Shown piece after piece: positions 46,701 to 58,804 of a stretch of 64,000 nt of DNA. The DNA comes from Albifimbria verrucaria. Lineage: Eukaryota; Ascomycota; Sordariomycetes; Hypocreales; Stachybotryaceae. The notes under the pieces are model-generated. The model saw only the letters and a list, made by a program, of their open reading frames with translations, was not told the DNA's origin and did not search any database. The translations under genes were made by a program, and so were the position numbers. The stretch covers positions 682,001-746,000 of the forward strand of contig JAHREC010000016.1 of the NCBI GenBank assembly GCA_020081605.1, in the 5' to 3' direction. Every line of letters starts with the position of its first letter. Position 1 is the first letter of the stretch.

Positions 46701-47662
46701 CCCCAGCTTTGGCCACTGAGGATCAAGTCTCGAAAGCTGAAAGTCCCGCAGCTGCATCTAGCCCTGTTGCTGAACAGTCTACTATTGTAGACGATGATAG
46801 CCCGGGACGCGAGCACATGCGGAAGTTCATTGAGCGCAACAAGTCTAGAAGACTTTCAACCCTGGAGAACGGGTCACCAGTCGTGCAACAGACTGAGCGT
46901 AAGCCACTTGGAGTGAAGAGCCCTAATGCGGCCAGCCCACTGAAGGCAAAGCGCAAGTTGGAAGATGCTGAGCCTCAGTCTCCGCTTAAGAAGCCAGCTG
47001 AGCCGGTGGCCAAGCGAACACGTCGAACTCTGAGAGGAACCAAGCCAAAGGCCTCAGACGATATCGATGAACTTGCAACAGACCCTGCTCCTTTTGTTGT
47101 GTCAACCGAGAATGCCGACGTACAGGGCGGAGATGTTGAAATGGAGGATACAACTGTGACACGACGATCGAAGCGTCTCAGACCTCTCGACCGTGCGGCG
47201 AGTGCTAATGGCAAGCTGACCGCTTCGAAGTCTGCTATTCCCACCCTCAAGTACCGATCAGGAGCTGGACGCGGTGCTGTGGGCCCGGTTCTCAATGCTT
47301 CTGTCCGCAACGAGCAACAGGAGCTCATGCATCAGACACGCATGAATACTCGCAAGAATAAGGGCAATGCCGAGTATCCAGCACAAGTCCTAGCTAGGCG
47401 CTCACAGGAACTGCAGGACGATGAAGCAGAAGAGAAGGCTGCTGAACAGCTCAAGTTGACTGCTAAGGAACGGAAGACTGTCGGCTGGAGAGAGCCTCTC
47501 GAGGCACATCAGGAGAAGCCCAAGAAGGGCCGGCCAGCTTCGAAGGTGGCCAAGCCGAGCGGAATCGCGAAGCCACGAAAGGCTGCTCCGACGACCAAGG
47601 TCGAGCCAGCTGAGGCTCGACCGCAGCGAATGACGCGATCGAGGACGCGTAGCCAGGCGTGA
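43789..47662 (+). CDS. Large disordered, basic, probably nuclear protein, unknown function
   Basis: Exons 43,789-43,996 and 44,048-47,662 (51-base intron, CTAAC branch) give about 1,275 residues. The N-terminus (MKRVAVLNFEP) and residues about 65-150 look structured (LYIELRPLLEKAAADGITQ). Most of the rest is Ser/Pro/Thr-rich with many SP/TP sites, so it may be a CDK or MAPK target. A second conserved-looking block lies at about residues 600-660 (NQLARMAEDRCDGHAKVV, then ENGRFIVRFKLP). Basic clusters such as RRRRQ...KVQKRRR and TRRSKRLR act like nuclear localisation signals. The C-terminus has KKGRPASK and RKAAP motifs resembling AT-hooks and ends RSRTRSQA. Five single-base losses lie at about 44,444, 44,686, 45,522, 46,250 and 46,592. 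All shift in the same direction and each junction rejoins the same compositional style. I do not recognise the family. Chromatin or mitotic association is a guess from composition. Confidence 0.75.
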
Positions 47663-50600
47663 AGCCTAGGCAATAACAACCATTGAGAAGGAACCCAGAT
47701 GACAGGTTTCATAATATTTATACCGTATTGCTGCATTAATACGCTTTTGCGAGCGGCATTCTACTTGGCATTTTCAGCAGGAGTTTGGATTCTGCGAGAC
47801 ACGTAACCAATTTGTTTTTTACCCAAGCCAGCCGACGATGGAGGTATTGGCTAAGGGAAAGCCAACATTGCGAGATTTTGGCATTTTCGAAGAGGGCGTC
47901 TGGATTGAAGCAACGGAAGCTTGGTATTGTGCATGGCGTTGGGGCATTTTGCGAAAGTAGATTGTTGAAGTTGCTATAGAGCCGAGATGGCTATGAAGAC
48001 GATGAATAAGATTGCCTGCTGTTTACCACTTAAACTATTTTTCATGTCACTGTGATTGATTTCCTTGGATACGATGAGTGTGCTTTCTGCGAAGGGCCGT
48101 TCTACGGATGATTTAGGGGCTGGTTCGTTTGTGTAGGAGGTGCTTGGGGTCTTGGGGGATGGTGTGTATTCTAGACTCTGAGTAGAGCTCCGTTGATTGA
48201 GAGTGCGAGCATGGGGAGGCAGCCTAGAAGTAGAGGAGCAGTAAGGGGAACTTCACTGTGTCACGATGCTGCATTAGCTTCCAAAAGACTCAGTAGTCCG
48301 AGAGTCCAGAGAGGATTCTTCTTGAAGTCATGGGCGAAGTTTCCAGTGCCTAAAGAAGGAGGCTCTTTCAATAGCAATCCTGGTAGACCAGTGCTCTTTG
48401 TTGGACAGAAACAATAGAACGTGATTGTCGTGAAACTCGAACATGTCATGGGATGGCAACATCAGGTAGTCCAAATAGTTCAAACTGAGGTCATACACGA
48501 TGCTCTGTTGTAAGGAAGGAATTACATCAATGGAGTATGGAAACATTTGCCAGACGACAGAGCAATTGAGCAATGGATCATCCATATTCTGGCAAACACC
48601 ATCCTGTGCATATCGAATTGCTAATGTATCCTACCAAGCCTCGATTGACGAATCAAACTCCCAACAGCAAATACAATCACAAGTTCTGTCTGAGTCGTCA
48701 CGTCATTCTTACATGCAAAGGCATCTGCTGAGTAGGCGTCTAAGATCGAGATCAGAAACGCCCCATGTCGAAGTCTCAACTGACAACCTTATCTGGGATT
48801 GCGCAAGTATGGACAAGCTCGAAATGGCATTTCAATCGGTCCAATGCAAGTCTGTAGATCAAGCCTTCGGGCCTGGGTCCGAAAGCAAATGAGAGCCACT
48901 CAATTCATGGGTACGGTCGGCAGGTTTTGATTGCTGCAAAACGTTCCTGCATGTTTAGGCGGCCGATTATCAGTCTTGCACAAGTGCTTGGCATCTACTC
49001 AACCAGTGTAGCATCGAATAATGACGTCTTGTCGACGAGGCGTCTTTGGCGCCGTCAGCGTGCCGTCGCCTCTCGGCACCAGACGGATCCGGCCGGGCGA
49101 AACGGGGTCCTGAGAGAGCAGCAGCAGAGATCAAAGCAAATAGCACGTTGCCGTGACAGACGGATATCAACCGACTTAAGTCTGATGGGCATATATGTTT
49201 TCCTTTTTGGAATCGACAATGACACATTGATAACAGACAGTGTCTCCCCGAGTGAGACAAATCTGTGAGGCGGTGATGGATGCACTAGTCAAGATGACAT
49301 CACGCCAACCCGCATGGCCTGCTTAGGGCGGAACCGCAAAGTGGCGAGAGGCAGGAAATGCAGGGTCCTTCCTAAGAGCGCCAAAAGCTCCGGGCCCAGG
49401 GGTTGACAGTGGTCGATCAAACGGGCGCTCGGGGACGATCACTACTTGCTGAGATAGATATGGAATATGGGCTTGTCAGCTTACAGACCATTATGACGCC
49501 GCTGGACCAGGGCGAAGCATTTGCTGGAATAGGGAAATGATATCGCAACGATTTGCCTCTGGCAGCAACGGAACCCCGAGTTGTTAGGGCTGGGGATGTG
49601 ACCGAACGGGGGCGATTGATGCTGGGTCCTTTTGACCGGCAACAGAGACAGAATTCGCTGTGCCGTCCACGGCTACACGCCACCACCATCACCACCCCGT
49701 CGCAGAAGCGATTCTCCACTGCCAAGACGACGGCGAGAGGGGATATGGAGACGCAAACCGGGGCCGAATCACTCATCAAGCCCATCTTTTCCGAACAGAA
49801 GCAGGTGGGCTTGAAAGAACACGGAGCATGGGGCCGAGGGGAGGGATGGCCGGACCGACGAGGCAGCGGCCTGGGCTGGACACTCACCGAGGGTGTGAGC
49901 GGTGCGCTTCTTCGGCATCGAGGGCGAGTTGGTTCCGATGGGGCTAAACGGACGGCGGGATACGGAGGGCCCGGCCGGGCAACAGAGACAGACAGAGTCG
50001 ACTCGTTGCCCTTCGCTGGGCTTGGCATGGCGGGGGCCTATTGGGACTCCTGACTCCTTGGATGGAGCGCAAGGAGAGGAGAGGGAGGGGGCAGATGTGG
50101 GAGGCCCTGGGGAGGGTGTGGGCGGAAGGCCTTGGAGAAGAGTGGGTGTATCACAAGGCATACAGTAGCATCTCTGCGTTGCCTTCGCTTACCTAGGTGC
50201 TGTCCTGTCAGAACAAAGAGACATATCAAATCAAACCAACACTGGCCGTGGCTAGCTGTTCTCGTGGAAAAGAGGTGCATGCGTGCGCGGCTCCGGATGA
50301 CTCAAGACGAATCACCTGGCGCAGGCAACGAAGCGAAAGGGGGCCATGCCATGGCGATGTTCGGTGTCGCCTTGTGCCCTTTGCACGGGGGTCACCTGGA
50401 CCACACAATCGCGAGTAAGAGGCCAAGGAAGCATTGGGAGGAGCGAGAATAGGGAGCGTATTCGCTCGCGGACTAAGGTAAGCCAGGAGTCAGAAGCAGC
50501 GGTTCGACGCTTGCGAACAAGGAGGGGGAATGCGACCGGTTCGAGATTGTCCGTGGGCTCTGGAGGATAAGCATCCGAGACGACGCGTCGTACGTGAAAC

Positions 50601-53600
50601 TTACTGGGTAAAAAGAAGGATCCAGATGCCGCGATTGGGGAAAAGACCGGAGGTTAGTTCTTTTGAGCGAGCCATCGTGGGAGTTTGCATGCGTGTGCAA
50701 GTCGAAGAACCGGGGTCCCGCATCGAAGACGAGCACGCCGAAGCAGCAACGTGGTACGGCAAAGATGGAGAGAGCTACCTTGGGACCTCCTAGTTCCCTT
50801 TTTTCCCTCATGGCATTTTCGATAAGCCGCGACTAGTCATATGTCTCTGATTCGACGACCGCCATGGGGAAATGGAGGGTCGAAAGAGAGGGAGGGGTCA
50901 CTACGCTCCTCATGGGTGGAGGGACCCTGAATCTGATAGGGCACAACGAGGCAAAGTTGTCTAGTTTGCTTTTTCCATTCACCTGTTTTTGTCTTTGTCG
51001 AATAAGCTTCTTGAGATCGTGTAACCGGTATTTGGTCTCGGGGTCGACGAGGCAGCGTGTGTCAATCGATCACGAGATACGGCGGAGGGGGCTCAACACT
51101 TCAATACATTACATTACAGCACAGCACATAGAGCTCATCTAGAACAAAGCAAGGGCTTACGGACGGAACTCATTCTCGTGTTCCCACTTGGGTAGGTTGA
51201 CGCTCTTGGGCCACGCCCCTCTCGAGTCCCCGCCTTTTCACTTGGGCAGTTCGAGTTCATGCGTGGTGAAGATGCGGGGAAAGGAATGAAAGAAAGGGCA
51301 ACAGATAGAATGTTTTTGCTTTTTTGTTCCTTTTTAACACGAAGACGGGAAAGGGGACAGGGGGCTGCATGTGATGGGATCGACGGGACCACAAGCGCTT
51401 GGGTTGCTCTGCTTCCCGCCGTCCAGCTTCCCCGTTTTGTATGGTTGCATGGCCCAGGGCAAGGCAGCCAGCCGCGCTGATGGCTATATCGGGCAGGCAG
51501 ACAAGGTAGCACAAGGGTAGGCGGCTGGACTGGAGAGATACAGTATCAAACCCAAGAGACGAACTGATTGGGGAGGGAGGGGAGGGCGTTGTTCTGTCAT
51601 TGTGAGAGGGAATTGCGATATCTCTGAGGACCTGAACCGTCGTGGACCGCTGCGTGGAGCCCGAAAAAAGAAAAAGGCCAAGAGAGATACACGACGCTCT
51701 AGATCCATGGCGATGCGTTGTGATTGGGAGGCCGACCGTGGCCCAAGACACGAATGATATAAGGCCGTGTTGCAGGTCAGCTTCGTAGCCTGGGGAATTA
51801 TTGCAGCCTGCTGAGCTCAGCCTGACCTGCGCCGCGCCAGCGACCCAACGAACTGGCGAGCCTCTCGCGTGCTGTAAAGTGTTTCGGTGTCAGCATCAGC
51901 CCCCTGGGCCTAGGGGAGCAGACGTAGGGCGGTTGAGTGGCCGTCCGTTGCTGTTACTGTGACCGCAAGTTTGTGCTGGGGTTTCTCGGTGCACCCTTGG
52001 TGCTGGTAGTCGTAGCTTGTTTGGCTGCTGCTGCTCGTCTTGTCTGGCGCCACGCACTTTGTTCAACTCGTTGGCACACACGCCCTGGTCGAGCCAGGCG
52101 ACGAGAAATACCCAAGGCCACAAAGCCAAAAGAACGGAACCCGTCGGGTTGATTCTGGAACTTGCCCCCTTTCCCCTCCCCGTCTTGTCCCTCCTCCCCT
52201 GTGGAACTATTGCTTCCGGTCAGTGAGTGTAAAGCCAAGGCATGGTTCTGGGCCAGCGTCTCGGGCGGTCCAGCTGTCAATAGAACATTCAGCTTCCATC
52301 GATGATTCCGGTGCGCATTCTTATTGTCTCTGCTGGTCGCTATATCGGGTTAATTGAATTGAATGAGTTCTGCTGAACACGCCCTCTTACCCACCCTTCC
52401 CTACCCATCCTGTCCGCGGCAATGTTACAGTCGCTGCACAGCTGGATCGGGTTGTGTTGCCTTTGCGGGCAAAACAGAGAGCAAGGCGTGGGCAATCAAT
52501 TGCCGGATGGGGCGACCCCAGAAGCCACAAGGCCAAGACAGCCGCCCGCAAAAGAACAGAGAGGCGAAAGAACCAAGCTTGGGGCATTTTGGCCATGCTG
52601 TTTCCTTGGTTTTTTCCATTCAGTCCAGTATATTCATCATCCATCGTTTGCTGTCGTCATTGCCGGTGCTTGGCCATCTCATCTCAACGCAGGCACTGGT
52701 CTGGGAAGATGCCGATTCCGGATAATTACTGTAAATGGCCTTGGTCTACTGTGCTGGGCTGTCTTACAGCAGCAGCTTGTAAGCCGTGGTTCATTCTGTC
52801 GTCAAGCGACAACCGGGTTTTCTTCAGCTTCCCGTGTCACCACCACCATCTACGAAGCAGGCCAGTAAACAATAAACCCGGGGTGTGTGTGAGTGTGTGT
52901 GCTAGCGCCCAGGGCTCTCGATTCACGACTCGGCCTCTCCCCACCGAGGCTCGATCGACGACTCATTCCAGCTCCCTCCGCTGGGCCCGAACGAAGAAAA
53001 GTATACCGCCCTCGCCGAAAACGAAAACCGTAAGCTTCTTTGCTGAGCTGTAGTGGTCATTCTTGGGAAAGGATAACGACCCTGACGATGATGCCAGCCC
53101 CCAAGGGTCCGCCCTGCTGCCGTGCGCCACATTTTGTAGTTGTAGTATCCGAGTAATACATTGTCGTGTCGTGTCAAGTGCCGTGATTCATGGCATCGAC
53201 GAGGCGGCGCCAGCATCGTGGCAGCTCCAGGTATTAGGAATTATCCCCATGGGACGACATCATTCACGTTCCTGCGCTTGTTCAATCCAGCTAGCGACCT
53301 TCCTCGACGCCGACCGAGATAGAAAAGGCGGCCAATCTTTCCCACATCGCTGCCTTCGCCCAGGCTATCAAGTGCGTTGGCCGCCGAGAATTGCACCGAA
53401 CAAACTACAATTCCGTAGGCAAAATACGGGAAATCAACCACCCCATCCAAACCGTAGGGCTCGTCTCTGCACGATAGAAAACCCGGTCAAAAAAGACGCC
53501 GTCTTGTTGCTCTCCCCGCAAAAGACGCGCGAGCAGTATCCACGGGCTCCAGATAACTCGGCCAAGGTGAACCTCGGTCGCGGGCTCGGGACCCAGAAAC

Positions 53601-54349
53601 AGAGCAGTCGTCTGCCCAACGCAAGAGTCACGGCCAAGGACACCGATCCAAAGGAGGGGCGTGCGATCCATCCAACAGATCCACGCGAACCCACCGCACA
53701 CTCCTCCATCAGCCCTTGAGGGAGCACCGGCTGGACCCGCAACGCCTCCGGGGTCTCCTGCTCTTGGTCTTCTGCCTTGTCTGGCCTTGCCTTTGCCTTG
53801 CACTTACTGGGTCCCCTGATTGTTCTTCTAGTTTATGAACCGGAGCCTCCCGCCATCGTCTCGCCTCTGGAGCTCTGATCTCTATTCAATCCTCCCTTCT
53901 GCACCAAAACCAAACAACAACCCCTTCCTCCTCCTCCCTTCCGCCTCCACACGATAATCAAACACACACACCGACTTCCGGTAGCGCAGACACCAACTCC
54001 CATCTTCGCCCTCGCCTCGTCGTGCTTCCTCCTCAACGAGGCCCCTACAGCTCATTGTTCCTGACGCCCGGTCCCATTCTACACGGATCTCCCGTCTTTT
54101 TCGTGGCACAGACAAAGAAACCGAGAACCTTCCAAAAACCAAGCTCCTGCGCTGGTCGCCCTGATCGTGAAACGCAGCCACCCTCCCACTCGCCACCGAC
54201 CAGGCTTCCCTTGATACATCATCCAGGAGGCCCCAATCAGTTACATAAACATTCAACCGGTCCACGTCAGCCGTCTGGATTTCTCCTCCGTAGAGAATAA
54301 CCGTCTACTGCACACTCAACCGCAAAATCACCCACATACACACGTCGCC
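47663..54349. other. 6.7-kb intergenic region, no gene supported
   Basis: A long stretch with many short open frames but none with recognisable domains or consistent splice structure. The last 450 bases before 54,350 are C-rich and probably a 5' leader. Two similar CGGGCAACAGAGACAGA-like words occur near 49,637 and 49,976. A gene with unusual composition or many sequencing gaps could be hidden here. Confidence 0.45.
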
Positions 54350-54631
54350 ATGTCTCCCAAATCATCTGCCGAAACGACTTCGTATTACTACGTTGTCCCC
54401 AACCTGCAGGCCCTCGATCCCACAGCTCGCGAGGTCGATCTCAGCGCACACGCCTGGGTCCAGCCCACAGTCATTGACGATGCCGACCTCACCTTTGGCG
54501 GAAAGCCGCTTTGCGCCTGGTACGAGGAGGAACGCCGCCGCCTGAGCAATGGCGACGAGGAGCGTCGAGGTCGTGAGCGCGTACGAAGACAGTACGAGGG
54601 AAGCAGCACTGGCAAGCCTCACAAGAAGTAA
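54350..54631 (+). CDS. Small acidic/basic protein, conserved-looking, unknown function
   Basis: An intact single-exon frame of 93 residues. The ATG sits in a good fungal context (CGCCATGTC). The sequence is soluble: a Ser-rich start, a SYYYVVPNL segment, a DLSAHAWVQP.VIDDADLTFGGKPL core, and a charged Glu/Arg helix (WYEEERRRLSNGDEERRGRER) ending in KPHKK. There is no signal peptide or membrane segment. The third-position bias towards C and G fits real coding sequence in this genome. I do not recognise the family. It has long pyrimidine-rich flanks on both sides that look like UTRs. Confidence 0.65.
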   Translation: MSPKSSAETTSYYYVVPNLQALDPTAREVDLSAHAWVQPTVIDDADLTFGGKPLCAWYEEERRRLSNGDEERRGRERVRRQYEGSSTGKPHKK

Positions 54632-57433
54632 AGAAGCCTTGTGGGCGGCAGAAGCTGAACCGTTTTCTGCTTTTTGGCTTCCTTTCTGCATGCAGCTGAG
54701 AGGAAGTCAAACCTTTCTCAGCCTCTGAATCTTCACCGACATCGGCATCAACACCTACCCTCGACCTTCAACTTACGATACCCTTACCATCACTCACCTC
54801 AACACCTCGGTTTCCTTCTTTTGCTTTTTTATAAACATCGCATCTTGAGACTTGGCATCAGCGTTGCCTATCATGGGACAGCATATCAACGGATGGGATA
54901 TAGACTGGCTTCATTCACGGATAAACTCGTTCGACACGGACACAGCATCTCCCACCGGTATGGGATCGATCAACCCTCATGACCCCAGACACTACAGACG
55001 TCACAAACTTATCACCACAACTCAACACCAACCAGCGGTGTTATCACACTCGCGCTCGACATCCATCACAGCGATGTCGATCATGCTTTCTCTGGCTCTT
55101 CTACATCTGCGTTCCATTATCGCTCCTCTCCCATTTTTCCCAGTCCCGTTATGAAGGCACTTCCATGGCGTTGTTTCTTCTTTTTTTTCCTGCTATGTCA
55201 TTTTGGACATGGGTGATACCCACGACTCCCTTGGCAAGTGTTCATTCTGGGCTGGAGGAATGGGATAGGGTCTGCCCTCTAGTAGGGTGGCGACGGAACC
55301 GGTAGCTACTTGGAGCTGGGCTAGCAGAGCAAGGTAGAACAGAGCCAGAGTAGCTCAACTGAATGGCAGCAATACCATAACCTTCTACACACTAGAAAAA
55401 TGTGCCACCTCGTGCGTGCATGTGAATGTATATGCGCTATTTCCACTGACTGCGTCCCGTGTCTTACCATGAATATGCCACATGCACCCTTGTAGATCTT
55501 TGCTACTCAGTCAAGATATGATATCTGACCAGCGATAATATCCAACAACAAAGGGTAGAAATATGTGAGGGGACTACAGAGTACTCCGATAACTTCTGTG
55601 CGTGTGGCTTGCCCGCCCGGCTTGGTCAACCGCGTTTTCGCTTTTCGTCTTGGGTGGCGTGGCGCACAACGGCTTCTCCCAACAACCCAGTTACTCTCGC
55701 CCCTCCCACCCATCAACTCACCAAGAAGCAAAGCTCCGTTACGAGGAGGGACAGGCCCAGAGAAAAAAAGCTTAACCAATACCGTCCTTGCAGAAAAATT
55801 ACTCAAGGAAAAGGCAGCACCGACAAGCTTTTCCGAGACGACGGAACTGGCCTTATTCGTCGTCTCCCCGTTGGCTCAGGTTCAGCAGCATTCAGAGGCT
55901 AAGCGAATCCATTACGCCTTTGATTCCAGCGTATTGACACGTGAACGAGAGGTAGACGCGCAAGGAAGAAGGGGTATAGCTCGGGCAGTGTAGCAGCGTG
56001 CGCGCACCAGGTGATGGCTCCGGGCGGAATGGATGATATCATTGATACCCTTCTTTTCCGTTCCACGTATAGCCACACGCCCCACGATATGTGGGCTTCT
56101 TGCCTTTTCCCCGCGTCCAAAACCTGCGGCTCTTAGTCCTGGGCGAATTGTGTGCGAAGGCTGCATTTTGCATGAATTACGATAGATTGATGGTATGGCG
56201 CAGCGGGGTAAAGGAATCCATCAGATGATGGCAGGCAAACGGGATGAAACAGGCTTTGGCAAGGCAGCAAGACGGCCTACGGCATCATGCGTCGTATGCG
56301 AGTGGACGATGGGAATCTACGGGAGGAAGATTGCAGATGCTTGTATTTGGATCATGCGAATCTTGGTTTGGGATGTGGTTATAAGAACCTGTTTGTCGAC
56401 AGCCGCCCGCATGACATGGCTGGGCGCATGTAATGCGATCCAGCCACATTGTGTCCGCGGAGTTGTTTCTCCCGACAGAGACAAAATCCTACGATCTCAC
56501 ACAGATCACGATCCATCTGTATTGACTCTCTGTTTCGGCATTCTGTAACGTTCCTCGAGGTGATTATTTGGAAGCATCCTCGGTAATCGGCCGAGAGGGT
56601 GCACCTCGGGATGAGACCGGACATAAGTGGGGCCGTATCAATGGGTGTGTGCGTAGCACGCCGGTCCGGACGTCGCTCAGTCCGAGATCGACGCATCTCA
56701 GCGGGTCACGATGCGAAGTCCAAGATGAAGCCGGTGTCAGTGGATTCGTTTCAACCGTGGAATGATAAACATGTTTCAATCTGCATCCTTTTCCATCAAG
56801 TTCTAAGAATACTACAAGTACTGCAGCATGCGAGCAAGCGTCATGCTTGGATGAGTCAAATACTGCACAGTAAGCTGACAAACCATCACACGAGCGCAGT
56901 GTAGCGAGGCGGTGTTGAAGCGCATACCTGACTTTTGGTCATACTTCCTGCCGAGTAATGGCGCAGTATGTCTTCCAAATATTGCGGAACCTTCGGTGCA
57001 GTTGATCAGTCACAAGACAAGACAGGTAATTCGGGCAATGCCCGTTTCTGCAGACGAGACTACTGCATCTTGGAGGCTCGGCGTAGACGGAGATGCATAT
57101 GCGGCTTATTTGACCAAACGCAGCATTTACTGCCAGGTTGCTATATTCAGAGTCATACGCAATGAGTAATTTTCGGCCGTTCTATCCAGGAACGCGGCAT
57201 TCACTGTCAAGCCACTATCTTCAGAGTAATCCGTAACGAGTAATTTGCCCCTATTTTGTTCAAAGGAGAGTATTGCTATATACTAACCTTCTTGAGAATA
57301 TCATGTATCCATCATATGTACAGTCCCAATCATGGAGTCCATCAATTACAGCCATGTTTTCCTAATCCTCGCACAATTCCCGTGGTATATCCCAAAAACC
57401 CTTGATCCCAAACAATTCTAGAACGATTCATAT
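54632..57433. other. Intergenic region between the small protein and the glycosyltransferase-like gene
   Basis: About 2.8 kb. The first 500 bases are probably the 3' UTR of the small protein gene. No coding frame is supported. A diverged direct repeat lies near the right end. Confidence 0.5.
57118..57246. repeat. Diverged tandem direct repeat, about 55 bp units, 74 bp period
   Basis: Bases 57,118-57,172 and 57,192-57,246 align without gaps. Shared words are ACGC.GCATT.ACTG.CA, CTAT.TTCAGAGT and GAGTAATTT. Most mismatches are transitions (C/T or G/A), which would fit RIP or simple decay. Confidence 0.75.
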
Positions 57434-58804
57434 TTACTTCCAGTCCTTGGCAACCCTCCACTGGTCATCTATCTGCAAGCCCGCGCCGGTAATAATGTCG
57501 CAGTCTCGGTGGCCCCATTTCCGCCGGAACACCTCACGCCCTGCCTCCGTCAGCACGTCAATGGCCTCGGCGATGCCACGGGCTGGGTAGTAGAAGGGCT
57601 CTTTGGCGCCGCCGCGTTGGCCTTCCTGCCAAGTGTTGCGGCCTCGATCGCCGTGTTTGTAGTGGAACATGCGGTCAGCGGTGTCCCGCAACCGCCGCCA
57701 GTACGCGAGGTCCTCCTCGGAGACTTTCGGTTCACCGGCATCTTTGAGGATTCCTTGACGGGGTGTTGTGTCGTCTCGCTTCATCTTCTTCCCGCCCTCC
57801 TTGTTAGGCGGCGGAGGGTTGGGGTCGCGGAAATCAACCTCGATGGTCTTGTCCCGGTACAAAGCCTTTAGGTTCTTCAACGCGGCATTGACATCCGTGA
57901 TGATACCAGCTTTAGCGTCCTGCTGCGTCCAGTTATCCATCAGCAAACGCGAGTGCATGTCGCAGTCGTTCATGTAGTACGGGATAAAGGTGTCCCATCC
58001 TCCGACCTGGTCATATGCCTCGCGGTTCACCAGCGTCAAGTGGTCGTAGGCGAAGAACTTGTCAGCCCAACGCTCGTCGGACTTCATTACACGGCCCAGC
58101 TCCTTGAGGCATAGTTCGTAGAGTGATTTGTAGCCGTCCTCGCCCGCGCGCGGGTTACACCCTCCATGCCATCCTCGTAGGACAGTGCCAGCACATCCAT
58201 GTGCGACCAGAAGTAGTAAGGCCACTTGTGTTCGTGTGCCAGATGGGTGTAGAAGTTCTGCAGCTGGGCAAAGTTCATAAGCACTGGCGCCTGAACAATA
58301 TTGACGCCCAGCTTCTTGAGCGCAGCGTGGTTCAAATAGAAAGGATTCTGCAAAGTCAGGTTCCTCGGGCATTGGCCCATTGGACACCGGTATTCTCGAC
58401 CACATAGATCTGCTCCGCCGGCCAGCCCGCAGTGATGTACGACACAACAGCTTGTATTAACAGCGGCCAAGTACGCGTGAACCCGATGAACAGCGGCGGC
58501 GCATAGTCAATCCCATATGTCTTGTGTAGGTCCTTCTTAGGGACGTTCCATGCGGGAATCGGCGGAGGATCCTGCTCGAGAAGCTCCGGGAATGGGTCCT
58601 CAACCGGAGGCGGCACCCATTCTGGTTCGGGAAGATAGTTGGGTTTCGGCGGGCCGGGTGGTTTCCCTTTGCCTTATCGACGGCCTTGTCGATATACTCT
58701 TTGGCCGTGGATCTGGAAGAGTCGCTGACAATGAAGAAGAGGAAGGCGGCGACGAGGAGCAAAGCTAAGGTGACATAGCGACGACCGCGCATGGGGAGGA
58801 ACAT
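57434..58804 (-). CDS. Type II membrane protein, putative glycosyltransferase
   Basis: A single exon of about 457 residues after correction. A short basic N-terminus (MFLPMRGRRY) is followed by one transmembrane helix (VTLALLLVAAFLFFIV, about residues 11-26), giving a type II topology suited to the Golgi. After a Pro-rich stem, the lumenal domain reads LFIGFTRTWPLLIQAVVSYI, IYVVENTGVQWANARG, then a HMDVLALSYEDG block and GGWDTFIPYYMNDCDMHSRL. That order, nucleotide-sugar-fold start, D-containing centre and ND.D acceptor-side motif, resembles GT-A fold glycosyltransferases. I cannot name the CAZy family. Three single-base losses occur at about 58,665-58,667, 58,363-58,364 and 58,160-58,162 (plus-strand C runs). 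The protein otherwise looks complete, ending DQWRVAKDWK. Confidence 0.75.

Noticed and set aside
53063..53719. 218-residue plus-strand frame
   Set aside because: No domain, mixed composition, and an equally long antisense frame; not convincing.
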